Part shown: positions 56,979 through 64,000 of the stretch, one piece after another
Numbering within the stretch: position 1 is the stretch's first letter
Layout of the letters: each line of letters opens with the position of its first letter
NCBI RefSeq assembly: GCF_000775915.1
Contig: NZ_BBLT01000006.1
Location: 248,001-312,000, forward strand
Origin: Sporocytophaga myxococcoides
GTDB taxonomy: Bacteria; Bacteroidota; Bacteroidia; Cytophagales; Cytophagaceae
DNA: 64,000 bases
Direction of reading: 5' to 3'
Translations under genes and position numbers: made by a program
Notes under the pieces: model-generated
Databases searched by the model: none
Seen by the model: only the letters and a program-made list of their open reading frames with translations
Told to the model about the DNA's origin: nothing

Positions 56979-59699
56979 TTATGATTCTTTAAAGTTAGGA
57001 ATATTTTTCTTGAGAATTTTAATTAAATCAGTATGCTCTATATTTTTAGAATTTTTATTATCATAAACTCGATCAAGCATGCTTACTTTAATTTTAACAT
57101 TTAATTTAATTATTGAAATTAACAATTCGAGGTTAATTTTTACTCCATAAAAATATTCTTGTTTCATTTTTCTGAAATTAACGTTCTTCATTGATAATAT
57201 AGAAATTGACGAATTTGAGAAGTTTACATTTTCAAAAGTAACATTTTCAAAAACACAATCACCTAAATAAGATTCGGAGAAATCACAATTTTTAATTAAA
57301 CATTCATAAAATCTTGTACAAAACATTTCAGTATGTGAAAATTTACAATTTATGATATCAGAACCTATGAATTGAGAATCATTAAGATCTGAATAACTGA
57401 AATTAATATTATGATTTATGACACCACCTACTCTTCCAAATAGAGTTGCATCTATCCTAGTCAAATCCTGGAAGCTTAAATCGTCAAATCTGAACGAGGA
57501 AAAGGAATTGCCTAAAGTTTTTAAATAATCAACTACTTTCTGCCTCGTTTTAATGTTTGATAGATAATTGAATTCAGGTGAAAGTAATCTTAAAAATAAC
57601 CATGTTCCATTAAAAGAATATAATGAACGTAAAATTGGGTCTTCCTCTTTATTTGAATCAAATGAGTATAGAAAATCTTTAGCAACAAGATCATTAAAGA
57701 AAATATTTACCCTTTGGGCAATATTATCTTTATTATCAATTTTAGCAATCATTTGCATTAAATACCCTTCAATTTCTCTGCTAATAGGTTGTAAGGAGAA
57801 TAATTCATTAATTAATTTTAGAGCATCATGAAAACTATTAATAACATACTTCCCTTTCATATCTTTATTTATAAACTCGAAAGAAAAACTTCTAACTAAT
57901 TTTTCAGCTACCATAAATTCTTGAAGAGATTTATGAAGGAATTCAATTGCAAAGTCTTTATCATTTCCATTTTCAAGTATATCTTTTTCGCTTTCTTTAA
58001 AATAAAAGGAAATCATTATTCCTTTAATGCTTTCCCTAAACTCCAAATTGCCTAACTTTTCTAAGTAACTTTTTACCGAGCTCAGATTCATTAGTTCTTT
58101 TTTACTTATGTATCCATTGCCAGACTTATAAATTGCGAATGCGATTTCCTCAATAATTTCTCTTAAATCTTCTTTCTCGATGTTTTTTAAATTTTCAATT
58201 TGACCATCTTGGCTATACCTCCTTTCAATCAAATCTGTAAATAATCTATCGTATAAAGCTGTTCTATCAGTATACTTGTCAACTGGAGTTGATAAAGAGG
58301 CTAAGATGTGAAGAAGTAAGGGCTGTTCTATCAGTTCACGAATATATCTCTTTTTCTTGTATGAACTGATTTGTGAAAGTGTCAACCAAGAGTCTGGGTG
58401 AAATCTTTGATATTTTTCAACCCATTCATTTTGATGTTTTTCATCAAAAGAGTCAAGTTGAAAGATTAGTATATCTTCTTTTTTTAACTTTTCTAATTCA
58501 ATATATCCGTATCTAGATGTTATTATAATTTGCAAACTATTGAATTTTTCTGTTTCTCTAATCAATTCTCGACAAAGTCTTTCAATATCATCCAGACGCA
58601 AACCTTCTTTCATAAATAATTCATCAAGTCCATCAAGTACAAGTACAGATTTTCTAAATGTGTGTTTGTTGATTTCTTTTTCTGTTAAAAAACACGCTTC
58701 TTCATAAAGTAAACTTAGTGGATTATTAATAAGATTTTTACTGTCTCTAATATCTTTAAGTTTAAAGTAGAATATATCTTTATTTCCAGATTCGGATGTC
58801 AAATGATCATAAACAAGTTTTATGCAAAAGGATGTTTTTCCTTGTCCTGGATATCCTAAAATTAGGGCTATGTTGGAAGTTTTAAATAGACTGTTATTAA
58901 CGTTGTTAAAAAAGTGACTATTAAAGTAAGAATGTATGGAATGAAATTCAGTATTTTTATAGAAAAAGTCTCTTGAAGTATTGTTTTCCAATTTTAATAC
59001 ACTTTGATTGAGGATACAATATTCATGAGCTTTAAAATCTGGTTCCACATAAATATCTTTTAATGTCATTCCTTTTGCATCATTCATTACTACCTCATAA
59101 TATCTCTTTTTTAAATTTTGGTAATACTTGCTTAGATCTTCTTTTGCTTCAATTTTCTCAAATTGATTTTTCAAGGCTAGCTCAATTAAGGAAAGTTGAT
59201 TAATGTTATTAGTTTTATATAAAGTTTGAATGATGTCAATTTTATCAATAATATTTCTACTACTTGTAAATTTAAATTTTCTGTTACTTTTTAAACTAAA
59301 CTCATTAATACATTTTTTTATGTGAATCTTTATTTTTGAATCGTCATATTTTTTTTGTTTCTCAGTGAGAATAAAAATATATAATGTATCACAGTTTGAT
59401 TCGGATCCATATTTAAAAAATTTTGAGATGCAATCTTTAATCTTAGTGTTATTATTTGTGGATGTTATTTGAATGGCTATTCCTCTACTACTGTCGACTA
59501 AATCAATTGACGGATAATTCTTTTTTTCTGAATTGATATTTTTAAAGTTTGCATCATAGATAAGATTAAAAACTTCGATTAATGCATTTTCTGCGTAAAT
59601 ATTTAAACTATAATCTCCGATTGAATTTAATATTTTGACATTTTCTGATAATCGTGATAAAAATTTAGATATTGACTGAATCAATAATATAGTGTTCAT
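56979..59699 (-). CDS. SMEK-like, NACHT, pentapeptide-repeat NTPase (bacterial NLR-like defence protein)
   Basis: 906 residues. N-terminal region (about 1-190) resembles the SMEK/restriction-endonuclease-like effector: ENALIEVFNLIYDANF, SIDLVDSSRG and AIQITS supply Asp/Gln-type residues. The NACHT NTPase has a Walker A GYPGQGKTS (282-290), Walker B LVLDGLDEL (353-361) and sensor-1 IIITSRYGYI (391-400). Then helical domains (about 430-720) and C-terminal pentapeptide repeats (about 735-850: NCDFSESYLGDCVFENVTFE). Such bNACHT proteins recognise phage products and activate the effector. I infer anti-phage function; no phage specificity is deducible. Confidence 0.88.
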   Translation of the reverse strand: MNTILLIQSISKFLSRLSENVKILNSIGDYSLNIYAENALIEVFNLIYDANFKNINSEKKNYPSIDLVDSSRGIAIQITSTNNNTKIKDCISKFFKYGSESNCDTLYIFILTEKQKKYDDSKIKIHIKKCINEFSLKSNRKFKFTSSRNIIDKIDIIQTLYKTNNINQLSLIELALKNQFEKIEAKEDLSKYYQNLKKRYYEVVMNDAKGMTLKDIYVEPDFKAHEYCILNQSVLKLENNTSRDFFYKNTEFHSIHSYFNSHFFNNVNNSLFKTSNIALILGYPGQGKTSFCIKLVYDHLTSESGNKDIFYFKLKDIRDSKNLINNPLSLLYEEACFLTEKEINKHTFRKSVLVLDGLDELFMKEGLRLDDIERLCRELIRETEKFNSLQIIITSRYGYIELEKLKKEDILIFQLDSFDEKHQNEWVEKYQRFHPDSWLTLSQISSYKKKRYIRELIEQPLLLHILASLSTPVDKYTDRTALYDRLFTDLIERRYSQDGQIENLKNIEKEDLREIIEEIAFAIYKSGNGYISKKELMNLSSVKSYLEKLGNLEFRESIKGIMISFYFKESEKDILENGNDKDFAIEFLHKSLQEFMVAEKLVRSFSFEFINKDMKGKYVINSFHDALKLINELFSLQPISREIEGYLMQMIAKIDNKDNIAQRVNIFFNDLVAKDFLYSFDSNKEEDPILRSLYSFNGTWLFLRLLSPEFNYLSNIKTRQKVVDYLKTLGNSFSSFRFDDLSFQDLTRIDATLFGRVGGVINHNINFSYSDLNDSQFIGSDIINCKFSHTEMFCTRFYECLIKNCDFSESYLGDCVFENVTFENVNFSNSSISILSMKNVNFRKMKQEYFYGVKINLELLISIIKLNVKIKVSMLDRVYDNKNSKNIEHTDLIKILKKNIPNFKES

Positions 59700-59766
59700 T
59701 GGAAAAATATTAATTTAATAAAAACCTTTAATAGAGCTAAAATATGTTTTTTTGCACAAGTTAATA

Positions 59767-59822
59767 AACTTTCTTTTATTTGTGGGCTGATATCAATTAG
59801 ACTTCAACCAGAAGGAGTGAGA
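59767..59822. repeat. Right direct repeat flanking the defence pair
   Basis: Copy of the TTTGTGGG-GACTTC-CCAGA repeat (TTATTTGTGGGCTGA, ATTAGACTTCAACCAGAAGG), in the same orientation as 53361-53413, 68 bp upstream of the NACHT start codon. Confidence 0.6.
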
Positions 59823-59852
59823 GGTGGATTTATGATTTTGAGAAATAATAAA

Positions 59853-59973
59853 TATTGTTCAAGTTCAATTAATAAATACTATTGATACCACTTCTCGCGA
59901 TGCTATTAGTATTCCATAAAAACATCATTCAGGTAGTCGTCTCATTGATTCTCTAATCATAGTTTAGCTGGTT
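59853..59973 (-). repeat. Cassette 3' element, copy 1
   Basis: About 120 bp directly after the stop codon of the 155-aa gene. Contains AATACTATTGA and a facing AGTATTCC, then CATCATTCAGGTAGTCGTC and the terminal ATCATAGTTTAGCTGGTTTT ending at the gene's stop. Copies 2 and 3 follow. Confidence 0.75.
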
Positions 59974-60441
59974 TTAAAAGTCCTTACTTTTCTTCAAAAA
60001 ATCTATTTCTTCAATTACCTTCTTATTACAAATTACATCGATAAAAAACAATCCGTCTTCATTGTGGATAGTCAAGTTTAGTAGATATTCTTCCGGTTTT
60101 TTAACAAGATATTGAAACGTATTTCTATCCTCGACAAAGGATAACTTATTTACTGGTTTCCCTAGTTTTCTTGTAAGTTCGGTTTCACTTTCTCCGCTTT
60201 TAATATCTAATCCAATTTTCCTGAATATTTTATCCAGTATCGGTTTTTCAAATTCACTAAGATATAATGAAATACATTCTAAAGACTCCGGTAAGTCATA
60301 AGGTCTCAGGAAACTGCTGAATCCATAGATTTCTCCTGTCCATTGCTGGTCTAGATATTCATATCCGGAAGTTAATTCAATTTCTTCTTCAGAGATATAA
60401 TCTTTTAATCTAATGGATGAAAATTCTTTGTGTGAAATCAT
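59974..60441 (-). CDS. Hypothetical protein (155 aa), cassette 1
   Basis: Not recognised. A soluble small protein (FSSIRLKDYISEEEIELTSG, LDQQWTGEIYGFSSFLRPYD, ECISLYLSEFEKPILDKIFR), with predicted alpha/beta content and no signal peptide. Directly followed on its 3' side by a conserved palindromic element shared with two other small genes or gene remnants nearby. Similar families in Bacteroidota are sometimes immunity-like, which is guesswork here. Confidence 0.65.
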   Translation of the reverse strand: MISHKEFSSIRLKDYISEEEIELTSGYEYLDQQWTGEIYGFSSFLRPYDLPESLECISLYLSEFEKPILDKIFRKIGLDIKSGESETELTRKLGKPVNKLSFVEDRNTFQYLVKKPEEYLLNLTIHNEDGLFFIDVICNKKVIEEIDFLKKSKDF

Positions 60442-60494
60442 CAGTGGATGTTTTTGTTTTCAAAGATGAAATTAGCCATTTTAACGGAGATTCG

Positions 60495-60626
60495 TACTGT
60501 TCAGGATCAATTATCAGATTAACAAATACTATTGACACCACCCATGATGCCAATAGTATTCCATAAACATCATTCAGGTAGTCGTCGATTTTTTAATCTA
60601 ATCATAGTTTAGCTGGTTTTAAAAGT
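60495..60626 (-). repeat. Cassette 3' element, copy 2
   Basis: About 130 bp, clearly homologous to 59853-59973 over its length. Contains a perfect 10-bp stem AATACTATTG (60525-60534) / CAATAGTATT (60551-60560), then CATCATTCAGGTAGTCGTCG, and ATCATAGTTTAGCTGGTTTT at its end, directly following the remnant gene. Confidence 0.75.
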
Positions 60627-60700
60627 TTACTATTTCATTTGTTCTCCTGTATAAATAGGAGATAAGGAGCTCTGATAAAATTCACAGATGTTGACTTCAG
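60627..60700 (-). pseudogene. Degenerate 3' remnant of a paralog of the 85-aa gene
   Basis: About 24 codons with a frameshift: LKSTSVNF aligns with LKTTSETF and GEQMK-stop with GELKK-stop of the intact gene at 60776. It lies just before (in minus-strand order) the second 3' element, as an intact cassette gene would. Confidence 0.55.
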
Positions 60701-60701
60701 T

Positions 60702-60775
60702 TAGGTACACCAATACTCACCTCGATAGTCATCGCATGGATAATCGGATCATAACTTAGCTGGTTTTAAAAATTT
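60702..60775 (-). repeat. Cassette 3' element, copy 3 (shorter, diverged)
   Basis: Shares the terminal GGATCATAACTTAGCTGGTT stretch and the TAGTCATCG word with copies 1 and 2, ending at the stop codon of the 85-aa gene. The 5' half is largely lost. Confidence 0.6.
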
Positions 60776-61033
60776 TTACTTCTTTAGTTCACCTGCCTTT
60801 GTAAAGAAATCAATAAGCAGGTAAAAGGTCTCTGATGTTGTCTTCAGATCGGAGCAGTAGACGTCGTTTTCTGCATAGTAGATGTACATGAAGAAGACAT
60901 AGATCAGCACCTTGTTCATGTCTTGTGGTGAGATCAGCTTGAGCAGGATGTCCAGCTCATCGATGATTTCCTGATTGAGTACAGTGTCTTCTTGCAATAT
61001 AACAGCTACTCTCTTTAATGGATTTGTTTCCAT
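60776..61033 (-). CDS. Hypothetical protein (85 aa), cassette 3
   Basis: Not recognised. Mainly helical, with a central aromatic segment (DMNKVLIYVFFMYIYYAEND) and the C-terminal VYCSDLKTTSETFYLLIDFF. No signal peptide. A degraded second copy of its 3' end lies 75 bp downstream at 60627-60700, indicating family duplication within this locus. An elaborate hairpin region precedes it in the upstream 200 bp. Confidence 0.65.
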   Translation of the reverse strand: METNPLKRVAVILQEDTVLNQEIIDELDILLKLISPQDMNKVLIYVFFMYIYYAENDVYCSDLKTTSETFYLLIDFFTKAGELKK

Positions 61034-61059
61034 AAAATGTTTGTTGGGTTTTGAGCTTC

Positions 61060-61219
61060 GTTCCGCAAGCGGTTAAAAATAAGACATAAAAAAGCGTGGA
61101 ACAGTAGCTACTGGGATAGAGGTACCGCGAAGAACCCGAAATACAATAGCTAAGTCCACGCAATAGCGGAACACCTAGCTATTCTTGTATTTCTGAAAAT
61201 TCGCGGTTTTCTACACCCA
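61060..61219. ncRNA. Structured element: long hairpin with loop-to-flank pairing (candidate structured RNA)
   Basis: Imperfect hairpin with arms 61111-61152 and 61176-61219 (matching pieces: TAGCTA with GAAATACAATAGCTA against TAGCTATTCTTGTATTTC, CCGCGAA against TTCGCGG). The 23-nt loop has TCCACGC (61155-61161), which pairs with GCGTGGA at 61094-61100, and GCGGAAC (61166-61172), which pairs with GTTCCGC at 61060-61066. On the minus strand the GCGTGGA/TCCACGC pair is followed by a T run. Whether it acts as RNA, as a DNA site or as a transcription attenuator of the 85-aa gene is not determinable from sequence. Confidence 0.5.
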
Positions 61220-61320
61220 AGAATATGCTAACGCAATTTTATTATATGTAAAAGTCTTTTAGTCTGGACTCTATTCGATAATCATTACAGTGTTTAGGTT
61301 GAACGAGGCAAAGATAGGGA

Positions 61321-61360
61321 AAAAGTTGAAAGTTGAAAGTCAAAAGTTTAAAGAAAAGAG
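61321..61360. repeat. A-rich repeat (AAAGTTGAAAGT family)
   Basis: Contains AAAAGTTGAAAGTTGAAAGT and AAAGTTTAAAG words shared with the region 13216-13450. The rest of 61220-61724 shows no supported gene; a short CGCGCTTTATAAAAGTGCG hairpin is near 61501. Confidence 0.5.
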
Positions 61361-61724
61361 ATGATAATATATTTTAAATGAAGGTGATACGAATTTTGAA
61401 ATGTACGGTTGAAAGAAGTTTTAAAAGTCAGTTTGAGTAAGTCAGCATTTTGGTTTTATGATTTTAGTTAAGGCTTATAGAAAAGGATAGTATAGTTGGG
61501 CGCGCTTTATAAAAGTGCGTCAGCCTGGTTTTCAAAGGATTATTATCGCCTTCTGTGTTTTTGTGATTTTTCTTGTCCAGGAATAATTTAAATAGGTATT
61601 TTTGTAGATGAAATGTTGAGGTGAGTATACTATTGAGCCCATATTTTTATGGATATATGAAGACCATTTTACTCCTATTTTTTTAATTATAATTGTCTGT
61701 ATAAGGACATCTTTCAAATAATAT

Positions 61725-64000
61725 ATGTTCAAATTTCTTGTCAGTTTTACCCTTCTTTTAAAGCTTGTTCTTTTATCCGGAAATGCTATCGGACAGATAT
61801 CGAATGATACTTTGTATTTCAACAGAACGCAGAAAATAAAAAGTATAACTCAAAGAGAAGGCAATACAAAACGCATTGTCAAATTTCATGAAAACGGGAA
61901 TAAGGCTGAAGAATACACACTGGTAAATGATACGCTGGAGGGTGTTCAAAAACAGTGGCATACTACCGGAAACCTTTCGTCTGATAAAAATTATTACAAA
62001 GGATTGCTTAATGGTGTTTGTCGTAACTATTCGCCTTCAGGAGTATTATTGTATGAAGGAAATTATGCGATCATAACCAGAAACAATAAGGCCGTATCCG
62101 TTATGAATGGCTTTCAAAAAGAGTTTTATCCAAGTGGAAAGGCATACCGTTTTACCCATTACAAAGAAAACAAACAAGATGGTCCTAAAACTGAGTGGTA
62201 TGAAAGCGGAATAAAAAAGGAGTTGCGTAATTATAGTAATGGGCATCAATACGGCAAGTCCACTGCCTGGTATGAGAGCGCAAAACTAAAATATACAGGA
62301 AGTTTTGATACCATCATTTCGAAAACAAATAAGAATGCACCTGCCAACTCTGTGAAGTCTGGAAAATGGAAAACCTATTACAAAACAGGTGAGCGGGAAA
62401 GTGTGCGTTTTTATAAGAGAGGTATGAAATCCGGATTGCACGAAGAGTGGTTTGAAAATGGACAAAATAAATCGAAGATCAACTATAAGGATGATCTTAA
62501 ATATGGCTCTAATTATGAATGGTATTCCAACGGAAAACTTCATTTTAAATATAGTATTTATAGTACTTATGACTCTACATCAAAAAAGGTCATATCACAC
62601 TATAAAGGAGCATATGAAGAGTATGAGGAGAGTGGAATGCCGGTAAAAACCTGTACATACAATAAATCAGGACAACTGAATGGCAAATGGCTCAAATATA
62701 ATAAGGGATCTCTTGAGGAAGCAGCTGATTATAAAAATGGTTTAAAAGTGAATGCAAATAAGCTCTACCATCCGAATGGTATGGTAAAGAGCGAAAGAAG
62801 TTTTGTAATATCCAAAACAGGCAATAGAGATACGAGTTTTGCGCAGGGACCTTTTAAAGAGTATTATCCTGATGGAAAAATCTATAAGGAAGGTCATTAC
62901 GTGAATGACAAGATTGAAGGTATTACTACAACATATAACCCCAACGGAGGTCTTCAACGGGAAACATTTTCTCTTAATAAAAACACCTCTGTCCTTCGTG
63001 ATTACTTTGAAAATGGCAAGCTAAGAATGGAAGCTGATTTGTTTATCGATTCATCCACATCAGATATAAAGGCTAGCATAGTGCCAACGAAGTATTACAG
63101 CAGAGAAGGGAAGCTGTTAAAACGAATCTCGACCTACAAGGGAAAAGAACAAGGACCTTCTGCTGAATGGGATCTGGAGGGAAACCTAAGAGCAGAATCA
63201 TGCATTTTTCAGGAGTATCACAACAGAGTAAGTTCCTGGAATTCTTTTTATTATTCCAATGGACAATTGATGAAAGAGTATTATAGTTCATCAAGGGGTT
63301 TTTATGGACCTTTAATAGAATGGTATATAGATGGGAAATTAAAACGCATCAGCGAAATACCTTTGTATGAAGTCTCCTGGCTTCAATCGGGAGAAGTAGC
63401 GAACGTATCTTTTTTTTCTCCACATAATCAAAATGAGGTCAAAGATACTATTATAGACAAGCGCTGGGTTGAAAGTCTTTATAAGAAATTCAGTAATCCT
63501 AAAGTCAAGAGTCTCAGAATAGAAGGGACGGAAGATGGCTATGTAGCCAGTTATTACGATGACAAGCAGGTAAAATTTGAAACCTACCTGAAAAACGGAA
63601 AACCGGACTCCATTTTCAGAGGATATTATCCGGATGGCAGGTTGATGGTAGAGCAAATGCTTAAAGAGGGAATACTCAATGGTAAATATACGCTCATGAC
63701 TACTAATGGAAAGATACGTGGTTCCGGATATTATAAAATGGGCGTTCCTTATGGAAAATGGATATTCAATTCTCAATCAGGCCTTCCAAGCGAAGAATTT
63801 GAATTTGACAGTAAAGATGAAACACACAAGAAGTATATATATAAAAAGGAATTTCATGAAAACGGAACGTTGAAGAGTTATTCAAACTATGAAAACGGAG
63901 ACCCCAGCGGTATTCAGAGAACCTGGCATCCTAATGGACAACTGGCATCTGAATATGTCATAAAAGATAAAAAAGCTTATGGGCAGAGTCAGTATTATTA
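61725..64000 (+). CDS. Secreted MORN/YwqK-type repeat protein, 3' end outside window
   Basis: About 758 residues are in the window and the frame is still open at the right edge. Signal peptide about 1-22 (LLSGNAIGQ). The body is a long series of MORN_2-type repeats of roughly 22-30 residues with the pattern G--YYKNGK----YKDGK-NG-W--YY, e.g. GKAYRFTHYKENKQDGPKTE and NGKLHFKYSIY. These resemble the YwqK family antitoxin and similar exported repeat proteins. Function unknown; the repeats likely form an elongated beta structure. Confidence 0.8.
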   Translation, partial: MFKFLVSFTLLLKLVLLSGNAIGQISNDTLYFNRTQKIKSITQREGNTKRIVKFHENGNKAEEYTLVNDTLEGVQKQWHTTGNLSSDKNYYKGLLNGVCRNYSPSGVLLYEGNYAIITRNNKAVSVMNGFQKEFYPSGKAYRFTHYKENKQDGPKTEWYESGIKKELRNYSNGHQYGKSTAWYESAKLKYTGSFDTIISKTNKNAPANSVKSGKWKTYYKTGERESVRFYKRGMKSGLHEEWFENGQNKSKINYKDDLKYGSNYEWYSNGKLHFKYSIYSTYDSTSKKVISHYKGAYEEYEESGMPVKTCTYNKSGQLNGKWLKYNKGSLEEAADYKNGLKVNANKLYHPNGMVKSERSFVISKTGNRDTSFAQGPFKEYYPDGKIYKEGHYVNDKIEGITTTYNPNGGLQRETFSLNKNTSVLRDYFENGKLRMEADLFIDSSTSDIKASIVPTKYYSREGKLLKRISTYKGKEQGPSAEWDLEGNLRAESCIFQEYHNRVSSWNSFYYSNGQLMKEYYSSSRGFYGPLIEWYIDGKLKRISEIPLYEVSWLQSGEVANVSFFSPHNQNEVKDTIIDKRWVESLYKKFSNPKVKSLRIEGTEDGYVASYYDDKQVKFETYLKNGKPDSIFRGYYPDGRLMVEQMLKEGILNGKYTLMTTNGKIRGSGYYKMGVPYGKWIFNSQSGLPSEEFEFDSKDETHKKYIYKKEFHENGTLKSYSNYENGDPSGIQRTWHPNGQLASEYVIKDKKAYGQSQYY

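Noticed and set aside
59853-60775. Integron attC sites
   Set aside because: The palindromic 3' elements lack the RYYYAAC/GTTRRRY core words and no integrase is present in the window.
61060-61219. tRNA gene
   Set aside because: No T-loop GGTTCRANYCC word, no cloverleaf spacing and no CCA-adjacent acceptor stem.
61532-63776. Minus-strand frames opposite the MORN protein
   Set aside because: They are antisense to a long plus-strand frame with signal peptide and regular repeats.

Overview
This 64 kb window is AT-rich bacterial chromosome from a member of the Bacteroidota, probably a gliding, polysaccharide-degrading Cytophagales-type organism. That placement is inference. It rests on six secreted proteins ending in a type IX secretion (T9SS) sorting domain, LytS/LytTR two-component pairs, one kinase with a periplasmic ligand-binding propeller, membrane-anchored AraC regulators, TAnnTTTG-type promoter elements, and the palindromic intergenic repeats typical of this phylum. 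No rRNA, tRNA, CRISPR array or intact insertion sequence was found.

Layout. 0-9 kb: an edge-truncated lipoprotein-type catalase-peroxidase (katG), a DUF1264 lipoprotein, a secreted GH5 mannanase-like enzyme, a HAD hydrolase pair and a secreted M6 metalloprotease. 9-15 kb: a RibD/DHFR-like reductase, a KimA-like potassium permease and two tandem paralogous proteins of unknown function. 15-24 kb: a propeller-type LytS kinase with its LytTR regulator, followed by three T9SS cargo genes, two of them tandem paralogs of equal length. 24-34 kb: an HxlR/nitroreductase divergon, an AraC regulator with DoxX-like and START-like genes, a processive glycosyltransferase behind a sigma54-like promoter, DUF2945, DUF488, a SMUG2-like uracil-DNA glycosylase and a phosphodiester-glycosidase-like protein. 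34-42 kb: a two-gene propeller operon, divergent membrane-anchored AraC paralogs, and a diphthine-ammonia-ligase-like ATPase with a duplicated 3' end.

43-51 kb is repeat-rich. MITE-like elements lie on both sides of a PAS-LuxR regulator. A LytS/LytTR pair, a beta-barrel protein, a DUF4386 protein and an oxidoreductase follow. Then comes a tandem array of palindromic repeats of about 163 bp with a GIY-YIG nuclease gene at its interruption.

53-60 kb is a defence island: a reverse transcriptase-nitrilase fusion (DRT type 1/UG1-like) converges on a SMEK-NACHT-pentapeptide NTPase. Imperfect direct repeats bracket the two genes and a GC-rich palindromic block separates them. 59.8-61.2 kb looks like a small-gene cassette array: unknown short genes, each followed on its 3' side by a copy of the same palindromic element, preceded by an elaborate hairpin whose loop can pair with two flanking segments. 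The window ends inside a secreted MORN/YwqK repeat protein.

The most interesting regions are the bracketed RT-nitrilase/NACHT island, the cassette-like array with its structured leader, and the GIY-YIG gene inside the palindromic array.
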